Of a DNA stretch of 64,000 bases, positions 33,274 to 44,580 are shown in pieces (the first letter of the stretch is position 1; each line of letters opens with the position of its first letter). Under the pieces are notes generated by a model, which saw only the letters and a program-made list of their open reading frames with translations, did not search any database and was not told the origin of the DNA. The stretch covers positions 3,710,421 through 3,774,420 of the forward strand of contig CAMZMU010000116.1 of assembly GCA_947311845.1 (NCBI GenBank), read 5' to 3'. The stretch comes from Poa pratensis (lineage: Eukaryota > Streptophyta > Magnoliopsida > Poales > Poaceae). The translations under genes and the position numbers were made by a program.

Positions 33274-35819
33274 CTAGCAAGGTGGCCCTCGCAAATGCGA
33301 GGGCATCATTTTTAATATTTCAAAAAATATATCCACTTTACCTCATGTTCATCTCCTTCATTGCAAATACACACAGTTGTCGACCTATACAATAAATTAA
33401 GTTACTGGTATCTTTTCCCATGTTGGAAACATGACATATGAATTTCAGAGACAATTGATCATGCCAATTTCTTTTGTTTTCATATTTTCATCATTACAAT
33501 GAGTACCGGTGTTTTAACATCAGCAAGCATGGTTTAGTTCATACATATTACTAAGATTATATATATGTTAATATATATTACTATCAGTATAAGCATTGGC
33601 ACCATATTTTCATATAAAGTAAGTTATCACGTAATTCCATTATTTTCTTTACAATATTTACATGTTTCGGTATTTACATGTTTCAATATTCATAAGATTT
33701 TTTAGATTTCTCCTAAAATAAAATATATAATCACACCTCTCAAAAGAGGGTTCTTTAGATGTCGGCTAGGCCAATTATTTTTTATTTTAAAGTATTTTTC
33801 GAGTACTATCATCGCTCTAGATGTTGGTAATGCCTAGTATACCCTATTTCAATAATTATTTTCTATGTGATATTGCTCAAATAGATGTTAAAAAATCTAC
33901 ATATATTTATTTTTAATGAACTATTTAATTTATATCGAAAGTAAAAATAGCTTCAAATTTACCGCGAGTAGCTGTGAAACATCTGAGTTTTAGGGTGGTT
34001 ATGGGAGAGTAACTGTATAGTGTATCATATGTAGTAACTTATGTTGGAAGAAATCTTGCACTTTAATTTATCATCAACTGTATAGTGTATTTGTATATGT
34101 GTTGGGACACTTTGGATATCAGCTATGTCTACAAAACCTAATTTTGAATCTATCTATTTTCATTTGCTATCATCGCATTACATAACGGTGACGACTACAA
34201 ATTTTCTATTTCAAAAACTGAATTATGTTTTTTTTTTTTGACAAACCCACACATGTTGGTCGACATTTTAAATAGCGATGGCTTTGAATATATTTGGATG
34301 TAAATCGGTTGAAGTACGACTCTATGTTTTCCATATTCGTCAATTTTACTGTGCAGTTGGAATGACACTTACATGCTCTTATGTTTATTTTGTTACCTAA
34401 GAGAAAGACACATACAATAGTCCAAATATTTGTACCAAAAAAACCCAAACAATATCCTCCAAACCAATTCATAAGAATTACGTGTACGCTTTTCAGGCCT
34501 TCGACTAAAATTAGTATTAACAATAGTGTGGATACTAAATGTCAAACATATCAAGCGGAATTTTTTGGTGACTTAGCCATGTGTGCATCATTAAGACAAA
34601 AAAATTAGTGTGAGGGACGTTCCCGTCTATGGTGTATCGACTAATATGTATATTCATCAATTCCGAATATTTGACGCTTTATGTCTCATTAAGTCGGAAT
34701 ATTTCTTCAATGGATGGACATTCCTCGCTGGAATATGCGTGCACTCAACCATGTGTGTATCATTAATAAGGTAATTTTCTTAGTGTGAGGATCATTCAAA
34801 TTAGACGATAGTGTGACTATTATTGTCCTTTCATTAATATTAAAATTCCATGAATCCAAATCAAACTTTCGCAGGTCTTTTGTGAAATTGTTTGTCTGAT
34901 GGTAGTCGAATAAAATTTTCAAAATCACATAAATAATGTACATAGTGCGACTAATGTCGTGACTTCATTAATTCTAAAATTCTAAAACTCCGAACTTCTG
35001 TAGTCCTTTTGTGAGTGTGTTGGTGAGATGGCAGCCGAATATTTTTTTATTTATGTGTACTCAATCATAGAAAACAACATATTCCCTTCGTCTAATTACA
35101 TTTCGTTCTGACTTTAGTCAAAACCAAATTTATAAATTTGGCCGAATATGTAGAAATTATATCAGCATTTAGAATATAAAATGATTGTAAAATAGTTTTT
35201 ATACAATACAAATTTGGTATTATGAATTTTGATATTTGTTGCTATATCTCTGATCAAACTTTACAAAATTTAACTTTTTTATGATTCACAAAATTTAACT
35301 TCGACCAAACTTTAAGTGTGTACTGATTAGTTTAAAGTTTTCTATACGGTCCATATCGTACCTTTACCAGCACGTTCCAGCCCTTTTTTTTTTTTTTGGC
35401 TTCGAGCTGTCACGTTACAGCCATAGTTGGTACACGATCAGTTTAATTTTTTTCTTCGAAACTGTCTATATCCGCTCGTACCCTTTGTGATCACACGGTC
35501 CAGCAAGTTTTTTCTGTGGAGGATTGGAGGTATCCCGTTACAGCTTTTATTTTCACCACACGGTCCAGCAAGTTTTTTTCTTGGAAACTACTCCGTATCA
35601 CGTTACAGCTAATCTTATCTCGTATACAAATAGTTTTTTAAATGGTGCGGACTCCCCGTCCAAGAGACATGAATCGTACCAAACATGTTACGTAACCATT
35701 ATTCGCTTAACAAATCTCAACCATACATTTTAGATCTAACTGTTATAATTAATTTAGATGATGTGGATTAACGTGGTGTCTCAAAAAACTAACTCATTTT
35801 GCTTTTAGTATATAATAGA
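33274..35819 (-). mobile_element. Non-autonomous Helitron inside the 3' LTR of element A
   Basis: On the - strand it begins TCTATTATATACTAAAAGC and ends CTTGCTAG. The host LTR reads CCAA|TTGTTACA across the site, so it lies between A and T with no duplication, the Helitron rule. Seven bases before the final CTAG is a perfect 9-bp hairpin with a 2-base loop (33285-33304, GCCCTCGCAAATGCGAGGGC). The 2.5 kb has no Rep/helicase ORF, so it depends on another copy. A CACACGGTCCAGCAAGTTTT motif occurs twice near 35495 and 35558. Borders are exact because element A's 5' LTR supplies the uninterrupted sequence. Confidence 0.95.
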
Positions 35820-36420
35820 TTGTTACATGTTTTGCATCCACTTTGTATCACTTTTATACATTTTTTGGGACTAACCTATTAACAAGATGCCATAGTGCCA
35901 GTTCCTGTTTTTTATTCCAGAAAAGCTAGTCAGGAAATATTCTCGGAATTTGACGAAAATTTACGGAGACCCCTATTTTATCAGAATACACATGGATTCC
36001 AAAGGAGCAACGAAGAGGAGCCAGGAGGGTCCCACACGCGGGCAGGGCGCGGCCCCCCGGCGCGCCGAGGCCACGTGTGGGCCCCTCGGGGCTCTCCAGC
36101 CGCCGCTCTTTCGCCTACTTATTCCCCCGATGCGAAAACCCTAAGTACCCGAGTCATTATCCACGAAAAGTTCCAGAGGCGCCGCCGTCGTCAACCCTAG
36201 CTCGGGAGGGTCCAGAACCTCTTCCCGGCACCCTGCCGGAGAGGGGAATCATCACCGGAGGGCTCTACATCACCATGCCTGCCTCCGGAGTGATGCATGA
36301 GTAGTTCATCCTTGGACTACGGGTCCATAGCAGTAGCTAGATGGTTGTCTCTCCACTTTGTGCCATCATGTTTAGATCTTGTGAGCTGCCTAACATGATC
36401 AAAATCATCTTATTGTAATG
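35820..36420 (+). repeat. 3' LTR of element A, second part, truncated
   Basis: Resumes the LTR at TTGTTACATG and follows the 5' LTR to TATTGTAATG; the last 940 bp of the LTR are missing. The join to FAR1-like DNA at 36421 shows no duplication, which suggests a deletion or illegitimate recombination. Confidence 0.9.
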
Positions 36421-37404
36421 ATTTGAAAGAAAGTAAGAGCAGGAAGGTTACGATTTTTTGTTTGTACCTTTTACACCTTTTCTGCCATCTTTCCATCATA
36501 TAGAAGGATGGAAGCTCTTGTTGATTTTCAATCCTCATCACTTGGATAATATGGCGGCATGGAATTCCATGGGACTCAAATAACTTGCACGAACAATTAG
36601 CTATCATGGCTGCCGTGTCGCAGCGGACCTCCCTTACCTTACTAGCACCGGTTCTGAAGGTCACTATTTTTATTCCTTCGTCTTGTGTAATACTTTGAGC
36701 ACAGCAATGGTCTCTAGTAGCAATAATTTGTTGCTGAAATTTCTCAAACACCTCATATGTGAATACATCACTACCTTGTTTCTCAATTGCCCACGGTGTC
36801 AATAATTGAGGTGTCCTATGGATGCTTGAGTTGTCCGCAATTAACTCCTCTTGACGTTGACATTCTAAAGCTGTGTCAAACCTAAGCCAGAAATCAACAA
36901 GGGTAACCTTGCGATGATATGTGCATCACAACCACATCTTGTGGCCGTGTTCTTATGCCTTTTCTTTGACGGATCTTCAATCTCTTTACCCTTTTCAGAC
37001 TTGAATCCTTCCCTGCTACACATGAATCGTTTAGTGCGGACTACTTCAGTATCTAACTTTTTCTGCTGTCCAACACGAACTCCAAAACCAGATTTTTTTT
37101 TTTGAAACGAAAAAAAAAACCAGATTCATGTGCATAGTGCTTGTAAAACTTCTCCACAGCCTCTAGTCCTTCAAATGTCATCCCTACTTTAGGCTTCAAA
37201 TTTTCTTCACAATCAGGTGTAAAAGACGAACACTTCAACATAAACAATGAATCTGTAAGCACCACAATGTATAAAAACTGAACCAAATACAACCGTGGGA
37301 AGGGGAAGCAATATACTTACAAAGAGAGGAACACTTGCTTTCTTTAAGGGTGTGCTAAATCTTTCCTCGTTCAATTGTTGTTGCAAGCTATTGATAGATT
37401 CCAT
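36421..37404 (-). pseudogene. FAR1/FHY3-related gene fragment lacking the central MULE domain
   Basis: Read on the - strand. About 37252-37127 encodes the start of a FAR1 DNA-binding domain (KPKVGMTFEGLEAVEKFYKH). After a 32-bp insertion, 37085-36915 in another frame continues it (CSREGFKSEKGKEIEDPSKK, then CGCDAHIIA). The frame then shifts into LVDFWLRFDTALECQRQEEL and on to a SWIM zinc finger (CSCKLFESHGIPCRHI) and a basic tail at 36470. The large MULE transposase-like domain that normally lies between is absent. A short upstream frame begins at the ATG at 37404. FAR1-family proteins are nuclear transcription factors derived from Mutator transposases; this copy is broken in at least three ways and cut by the LTR at 36420. 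Confidence 0.82.
37086..37126. repeat. Micro-insertion with 9-bp direct repeats inside the FAR1-like fragment
   Basis: AACCAGATT occurs at 37086-37094 and 37118-37126 around a 23-bp T-run, GAAACG, A-run. The net gain is 32 bp and it shifts the reading frame of the DNA-binding domain. Confidence 0.8.
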
Positions 37405-38930
37405 TGCTGCACAAACAGGTACATATATAAGCCTTTTGAACCGAAAAACACATGCTTACAACGTACATAAGCAATCTGAAAATTCTGATTTGTATATGCC
37501 TACAAGGCATGCCTTTGCCTGATGTTAGTTTATGAATGCCTACAACGCAGTTAGCTGTTGGTCCTACGTGAGCTAGCTTGCTTTGGGTGCGGTGCGGAGA
37601 TCGTTCGGCGACCGTGCATCCGTAAGAAATTGATCCAGCTTAACTTGCATACCTCGTGGAAGATTGGGCGGAAGTCAGCAGCTGCGGGAATATGTGCTCG
37701 TCGATGTTTGGGGCGCCCGGCAACTCGTCCGTCTCTAGCTGCGGGACGCCGCCATGGTGATCGAGCCGTTAACTACGATCGCTGGGTGCGGAACGTGGGG
37801 TTCGGAAGTCTGGTGCAGTTGAACAGGGGCGCCTCTGCAAATTTACAGGGTTAAGTTAGGAGGCAGCGGGCGTGTTTTTACAAGATTTACATCGGAAGCG
37901 TCCACAGCGCTACGATTTTCATCAGGTGGTCAAAAATTATTTGGATGCAGGGAAGCACGAAGCTAATCGGATGCACAGGATACGGCTTCAACTGAGTTTT
38001 ACTTCTGACTATAGGAAGAGCAAAGGATCAAACATCTCAAAAAGCATCAAGATAGGATACTTGCTCTAAATTCATGTCACTGTCTTCTTTCGCAGAAAGG
38101 TTCAGGTTACACTCAACACCAAGAGTGTGATATTGGAAACAATATATTATTAAATCAAAGACGGTCAAGCTATGGTAAAAAACGAAGTAAAGATGACATT
38201 TCGTCCAAACCGCGAGTCACCCCAAGCATCAGCACATCTAAGGTAAATCCCGGGTTTAAAAAGTATAGTATGTTCGACGGGTGCCCAAGGCTGCCTCCAG
38301 CTCCATTTATCCTAACTGTTGCTGGCGCCCTCACTTCCCCCTACACGAGTGCCAAGAGTCCAAGACCATTTGCTGACTGCTCCGCCTACCATTACACCTT
38401 CGCGCCTAACTACCACTGGCCCAACAAGCTTGGCTTATCCGTCCATCATCACCTGCAACACAACAGACCAAATTAGGTTCACCTTCACCAACAGCACAAT
38501 AAAATATTGCTCCGCACACAGACAAGAGGGTACTACTAACATCAGGCGCAAAAGAATGTTCAAAGAATGACGATCATGACTGTCCATGGCTTCATATACC
38601 AGTAACATGCGAGATGGCTGGAAGGTGTTGCAGTAAAAATTAGCGAGCATGTAGATTGTTTATTTGATGCCAGCCAAAGGCCGAACCAGATTTGACCACC
38701 GGCTAGCCAAGTATACAAAGTACAAATGAACGGTTATCAACAGTCAGCATTCCAACAATACTGTTGAACCATTAAAAAGATCTAGCAGCCATGGTAATAA
38801 TGATAGTAAAGACAAGATCCTAAGGAGCCAACAGGTCGACTACATGACACAATTATCAACAGAGTATAGAGCAGCCAAGAAAGGCACATCACCTATCAGG
38901 TACAAGCATACAGTCATCTCAAGATAGATA
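37405..38930. other. Unassigned DNA upstream of the FAR1-like fragment
   Basis: Contains small ORFs (for example 37558-37851) with no recognised domain. It may include promoter or leader of the FAR1-like gene. No repeat boundary is seen. Confidence 0.4.
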
Positions 38931-39126
38931 CTTCCTCCGTCCTATTTTGTAAGGCACAATCCCAAAAACAATTTGTCCCACCTCTTAGTCACAATTGTAT
39001 TTAATTCCCTCTCTATGAGTGGGTGGTTGCCTCTCCAACCAATGCATGCGAGACTTTAGCTCCAATCATTAGCACCTTGATCCAAGAGATTTGCAAATTG
39101 AGCCTTACAAACTAGGACGGAGGGAG
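38931..39126. mobile_element. Stowaway MITE, 196 bp
   Basis: Ends CTTCCTCCGTCCTA ... TAGGACGGAGGGAG with TA flanks (38929-38930 and 39127-39128). The tip and TA duplication are Stowaway-like; it is unrelated in its interior to the pair at 13256-13932. Confidence 0.9.
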
Positions 39127-39322
39127 TACTAATTACTCTCCGTAGGCCAACAACATGATCTACAATTAAGTTCCATTATGACCCAACAAAGTGATTTGAG
39201 CCACGAAACATTACTGGCAGGCTTAACTACCACGCTATGATTAACAATCCAGTATACATGCAGTGGCTAAATTTATCAGCTATATCATGGTGCCCATAAT
39301 AAAACCATAGAAAAGGAAGAAA
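39127..39322. other. Short host spacer before the CACTA element
   Basis: No feature seen. Its last three bases AAA (39320-39322) are the left target duplication of the CACTA element. Confidence 0.5.
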
Positions 39323-39600
39323 CACTACGGGAAACCGTCAAAACGCCGACGGCCGTCCTGTACGCCGACGGCCCCGACATTTGGCAGAAACCACTGGAAA
39401 TTATAGGGCAGACGACGAACAGGCCGTCGACGTACGAAGCGCCGTCGGCGTAGAATTACGTCCCCGACGGCTGCCGTCGGCGTTCTAAATCCCGTCGGCG
39501 TACAAAGGGCGGCATAACGCGAACCGTCCAGCGTCGTTGATACGCCGACGGTCGTACACGCGATCATAAACACCGACGGCTGCCATCGGCGTTTAGTTGT
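39323..39600 (+). repeat. Left terminal and subterminal repeat region of the CACTA element
   Basis: Contains about six clear copies of CGCCGACGG / CCGTCGGCG (near 39343, 39362, 39441, 39473, 39488, 39543) and degenerate ones. In En/Spm-type elements such short subterminal repeats bind an element-encoded protein. Each contains the GCCGAC or GCCGTC core. At 39386 lies a stretch GAAACCACTGGAAATTATAG that recurs at 44201. Confidence 0.9.
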
Positions 39601-39707
39601 TTTTTTTTCGTATATAATATTCATTTCTTTATTTCTCTATATAATATTTAATGTAGTTGTAATTTATATATATATATTGGACCTATAATTGCCCTCCCAA
39701 TTTCACA

Positions 39708-42700
39708 CCAAAGTCTACCCCAAATCGACACACGATTCCATCCGGTTCGCCCGAAAGGGGAGTTTTCACCTCTAAGTACAGAAACTCACTAGAGAGAAAG
39801 TGAAGCCGGTGATGTCGGTCACACCTAGGAGTAGATTCTTGCACATTTACAACACACAACACACTTGTATACATATGGTATGTCACAAGCTAGGTTTGGG
39901 TGGGGTTCCGACGCTCCGGGGCCCCGCTTCGGTGAAACCCTGAATCCGCTGGAAAAACCCTAACGTTTCCGTCTACCCCCATAGACGTGCGTCGAAACGG
40001 GGTAGCCCAGTGGACTTTTTTGCTTGGTTGTGTTATGTTAGGCCATAGGAACATGAGAAACCAAAGTCTACCCCAAATCGACACACGATTCCATCCGGTT
40101 CGCCCGAAAGGGGAGTTTTCACCTCTAAGTGCAGAAACTCACTAGAGAGAAAGCGAAGCCGGTGATGTCGGTCACACCTAGGAGTAGATTCTTGCACATT
40201 TACAACACACAACACACTTGTATACATATGGTATGTCACAAGCTAGGTTTGGGTGGGGTTCCGACGCTCCGGGGCCCCGCTTCGGTGAAACCCAGAATCC
40301 GCTGGAAAAACCCTAACGTTTCCGTCTACCCCCATAGACGTGCGTCGAAACGGGGTAGCCCAGTGGACTTTTTTGCTTGGTTGTGTTATGTTAGGCCATA
40401 GGAACATGAGAAACCAAAGTCTACCCCAAATCGACACACGATTCCATCCGGTTCGCCCGAAAGGGGAGTTTTCACCTCTAAGTGCAGAAACTCACTAGAG
40501 AGAAAGTGAAGCCGGTGATGTCGGTCACACCTAGGAGTAGATTCTTGCACATTTACAATACACAACACACTTGTATACATATGGTATGTCACAAGCTAGG
40601 TTTGGGTGGGGTTCCGACGCTCCGGGGCCCCGCTTCGGTGAAACCCTGAATCCGCTGGAAAAACCCTAACGTTTCCGTCTACCCCCATAGACGTGCGTCG
40701 AAACGGGGTAGCCCAGTGGACTTTTTTGCTTGGTTGTGTTATGTTAGGCCACAGGAACATGAGAAACCAAAGTCTACCCCAAATCGACACACGATTCCAT
40801 CCGGTTCGTCCGAAAGGAGAGTTTTCACCTCTAAGTGCAGAAACTCACTGGAGAGAAAGTGAAGCCGGTGATGTCGGTCACACCTAGGAGTAGATTTTGC
40901 ACATTTACAACACACAACACACTTGTATACATATGGTATGTCACAAGCTAGGTTTGGGTGGGGTTCTGACGCTCCGGGGCCCCGCTTCGGTGAAACCCTG
41001 AATCCGCTGGAAAAACCCTAACGTTTCCGTCTACCCCCATAGACGTGCGTCGAAACGGGGTAGCCCAGTGGACTTTTTTGCTTGGTTGTGTTATGTTAGG
41101 CCATAGGAACATGAGAAACCAAAGTCTACCCCAAATCGACACACGATTCCATCCGGTTCGCCCGAAAGGGGAGTTTTCACCTCTAAGTGCAGAAACTCAC
41201 TAGAGAGAAAGTGAAGCCGGTGATGTCGGTCACACCTAGGAGTAGATTCTTGCACATTTACAACACACAACACACTTGTATACATATGGTATGTCACAAG
41301 CTAGGTTTGGGTGGGGTTCCGACGCTCCGGGGCCCCGCTTCGGTGAAACCCTGAATCCGCTGGAAAAACCCTAACGTTTCCGTCTACCCCCATAGACGTG
41401 CGTCGAAACGGGGTAGCCCAGTGGACTTTTTTGCTTGGTTGTGTTATGTTAGGCCACAGGAACATGAGAAACCAAAGTCTACCCCAAATCGACACACGAT
41501 TCCATCCGGTTCGCCCGAAAGGGGAGTTTTCACCTCTAAGTGCAGAAACTCACTAGAGAGAAAGTGAAGCCGGTGATGTCGGTCACACCTAGGAGTAGAT
41601 TCTTGCACATTTACAACACACAACACACTTGTATACATATGGTATGTCACAAGCTAGGTTTGGGTGGGGTTCCGACGCTCCGGGGCCCCGCTTCGGTGAA
41701 ACCCTGAATCCGCTGGAAAAACCCTAACGTTTCTGTCTACCCCCATAGACGTGCGTCGAAACGGGGTAGCCCAGTGGACTTTTTTGCTTGGTTGTGTTAT
41801 GTTAGGCCACAGGAACATGAGAAACCAAAGTCTACCCCAAATCGACGCACGATTCCATCCGGTTCGCCCGAAAGGGGAGTTTTCACCTCTAAGTGCAGAA
41901 ACTCACTAGAGAGAAAGTGAAGCCGGTGATGTCGGTCACACCTAGGAGTAGATTCTTGCACATTTACAACACACAACACACTTGTATACATATGGTATGT
42001 CACAAGCTAGGTTTGGGTGGGGTTCCGACGCTCCGGGGCCCCGCTTCGGTGAAACCCTGAATCCGCTGGAAAAACCCTAACGTTTCCGTCTACCCCCATA
42101 GACGTGCGTCGAAACGGGGTAGCCCAGTGGACTTTTTTGCTTGGTTGTGTTATGTTAGGCCACAGGAACATGAGAAACCAAAGTCTACCCCAAATCGACA
42201 CACGATTCCATCCGGTTCGCCCGAAAGGGGAGTTTTCACCTCTAAGTGCAGAAACTCACTAGAGAGAAAGTGAAGCCGGTGATGTCGGTCACACCTAGGA
42301 GTAGATTCTTGCACATTTACAACACACAACACACTTGTATACATATGGTATGTCACAAGCTAGGTTTGGGTGGGGTTCCGACGCTCCGGGGCCCCGCTTC
42401 GGTGAAACCCTGAATCCGCTGGAAAAACCCTAACGTTTCCGTCTACCCCCATAGACGTGCGTCGAAACGGGGTAGCCCAGTGGACTTTTTTGCTTGGTTG
42501 TGTTATGTTAGGCCACAGGAACATGAGAAACCAAAGTCTACCCCAAATCGACACACGATTCCATCCGGTTCGCCCGAAAGGGGAGTTTTCACCTCTAAGT
42601 GCAGAAACTCACTGGAGAGAAAGTGAAGCCGGTGATGTCGGTCACACCTAGGAGTAGATTCTTGCACATTTACAACACACAACACACTTGTATACATATG

Positions 42701-43231
42701 GTATGTCACAAGCTAGGTTTGGGTGGGGTTCCGACGCTCCGGGGCCCCGCTTCGGTGAAACCCTGAATCCGCTGGAAAAACCCTAACGTTTCCGTCTACC
42801 CCCATAGACGTGCGTCGAAACGGGGTAGCCCAGTGGACTTTTTTGCTTGGTTGTGTTATGTTAGGCCATAGGAACATGAGAAACCAAAGTCTACCCCAAA
42901 TCGACACACGATTCCATCCGGTTCGCCCGAAAGGGGAGTTTTCACCTCTAAGTGCAGAAACTCACTAGAGAGAAAGTGAAGCCGGTGATGTCGGTCACAC
43001 CTAGGAGTAGATTCTTGCACATTTACAACACACAACACACTTGTATACATATGGTATGTCACAAGCTAGGTTTGGGTGGGGTTCCGACGCTCCGGGGCCC
43101 CGCTTCGGTGAAACCCTGAATCCGCTGGAAAAACCCTAACGTTTCCGTCTACCCCCATAGACGTGCGTCGAAACGGGGTAGCCCAGTGGACTTTTTTGCT
43201 TGGTTGTGTTATGTTAGGCCACAGGAACATG
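39708..43231 (+). repeat. Tandem array: ten copies of a 353-bp unit inside the CACTA element
   Basis: Units begin CCAAAGTCTACCCC at 39708, 40061, 40414 and so on every 353 bp (one unit is 352 bp) to the last at about 42884. They differ by only a few point changes each (for example CATAGG/CACAGG, ACTAGA/ACTGGA), which implies recent amplification or homogenisation. The regularly spaced short ORFs on both strands (64 and 68 codons) arise from the repetition and are not believed to be genes. The last unit ends at GGAACATG; a 17-bp inverted piece of the unit (ATGTATACAAGTGTGTT) follows. Confidence 0.97.
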
Positions 43232-43484
43232 TATACAAGTGTGTTGGGAGCATTGGTGAACCGTCGTACGGAGAAATCTCGGGGTGAGATATGCGGGGCC
43301 CATCAGACTAGGGTTTCGCTGGAAAAGGATAGCGGAGCGCAGGAATAATTTGCGCGTGGGCCTACCACATAATACAATATATTATAATAAAGGTCTAAAA
43401 AATTATAATATTATTGTATAGTACAACTTAAATAAATTAGGGAATATGGACTAAATTAGGGAATATATTGACTAAAAAAAAGGA

Positions 43485-43511
43485 TACGCCGACGGCATTG
43501 CCGTCGGCGTA
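43485..43511 (+). repeat. 27-bp palindrome, left inner boundary of the CACTA element
   Basis: Two head-to-head GCCGAC/GCCGTC motifs with 13-bp perfect arms around a central T. The exact reverse complement (central A) is at 50174-50200. The pair encloses the AP2/ERF and transposase genes. Confidence 0.92.
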
Positions 43512-43519
43512 GTCTTATC

Positions 43520-44580
43520 CACTTACCAAAACGCGCGACCCGCGCGCGTGGTCGTCCCCAACCACCCCACCCCCACCACACACACACACACAGCACGCTC
43601 GCCGCCGCCGCCCTCGTCCCCCTGCTCGATCTCCGGCCACCGGCGGCGCCGCCCTCGTCCTCTCCTCTCCTCCAGCCCAACGTCGACCGCACCCACACCC
43701 CAGCCTCTCCTCTCCTCCACCCGCGCCGCATCCGGTCCGGTCGAGCACCACCGCGCACCCCCGCGTCGAGCAGCGCCGCCCCGGTCGAGCAGCATCTCCC
43801 ACCGCGCACCCCCACGTCGAGCAGCGCCGCCCTGGTCGAGCAGCGCCGTCGCCCCGTCGGCCCAGCCATCCCGCATTGCCGCCGCTCCCCTCCCCTCTCC
43901 GGTACACCCTATTCCTCCTCATCCCCTCCCTTCCCCTCCTCTCTCCTTGTCCTCACCACGGATTTGAGCTCACCACGGATCACCTCGACCCATCTCCCCC
44001 GATTCCGGCGATCCAAGTCGAATCCGTTCGATTCGAGGTAGCTCGAGACGGATTTGTGGTGCGGGGATTTGTGGTACCATGGATTTGTTTTCCGCATTTA
44101 CTAGCAACCATGAATATAAGATTGTGTTAGTGATTGTGTCGGTGTTTAGTGCTAAAAATTATAGGATTTTAGGAGTAGGATTTTAGGGATTTTAGGAGTA
44201 GAAACCACTGGAAATTATAGGATTTTAGGAGTAGGATTTTAGGGATTTTAGGAGTAGAAATTATCCACTGTAAATGTAGTATTGTCCACTGTAAATTAGA
44301 TTTTGTTCATCAAAATCCATGTTATAATAATTGTTCATTTAGTACAAAAGAATGTTGTATTTAGGGAAGTGTTGGATGGGTCTTATTATCTTAATGCGGG
44401 ATGGTTTGGTGTTAGGTTTACTAAATTGTGAACATTTTCAAAGAAATAACCAGTATTGCTCCCATAATAATGATTAATAACGCAACACATGCAAAATAAT
44501 GTAGCAAATAAAATGTTGTTGACAATTATTTTTCATATATGACTAACCCTGTATCAAATGCTTTTACTTAACTAAGTATC
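43520..44580 (+). promoter_or_regulatory. Probable promoter, leader and leader intron of the AP2/ERF gene
   Basis: A GC-rich pyrimidine-biased segment (43550-43930, CCGCC and CTCCTC runs) looks like a plant leader. A donor-like GAG|GTAGCTCG near 44037 and AT-rich DNA up to the ATG at 44581 suggest a leader intron. Inside the AT-rich part, a GGATTTTAGGAGTAG block is duplicated (44160-44258). The ORFs in the GC-rich part on both strands are composition effects. Confidence 0.45.

Larger units (their letters stand above)
20704..36420 (+). mobile_element. Gypsy-type LTR element A, interrupted by two insertions and 3' truncated
   Basis: Parts on the + strand: 5' LTR 20704-22298, internal 22299-24838 and 31746-33217, 3' LTR 33218-33273 and 35820-36420. 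The gaps are element B (24839-31740, plus its ATATT duplication) and a Helitron (33274-35819). Internal DNA after 31741 matches the reverse complement of B's internal region near 26440-27930, which proves continuity across B. The 3' LTR stops after 657 bp of about 1595, at TATTGTAATG, where FAR1-like DNA begins. The gypsy assignment rests on LTR ends, PBS and family resemblance; no pol was found. Confidence 0.9.

Noticed and set aside
37558..37851. 98-codon ORF upstream of the FAR1-like fragment
   Set aside because: No domain recognised and opposite strand to the fragment; may be leader DNA.
39683..43062. Regular series of 64-68 codon ORFs on both strands
   Set aside because: They repeat every 353 bp and follow from the tandem array; there is no domain, start context or codon bias to support them.
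39323..43511. CRISPR-like array
   Set aside because: Repeats are direct 353-bp units without variable spacers, and the genome is clearly a plant.
43456..43967. Overlapping 117-139 codon ORFs on both strands
   Set aside because: CCGCC/CTCC-rich leader DNA gives open frames in several frames; no domain.
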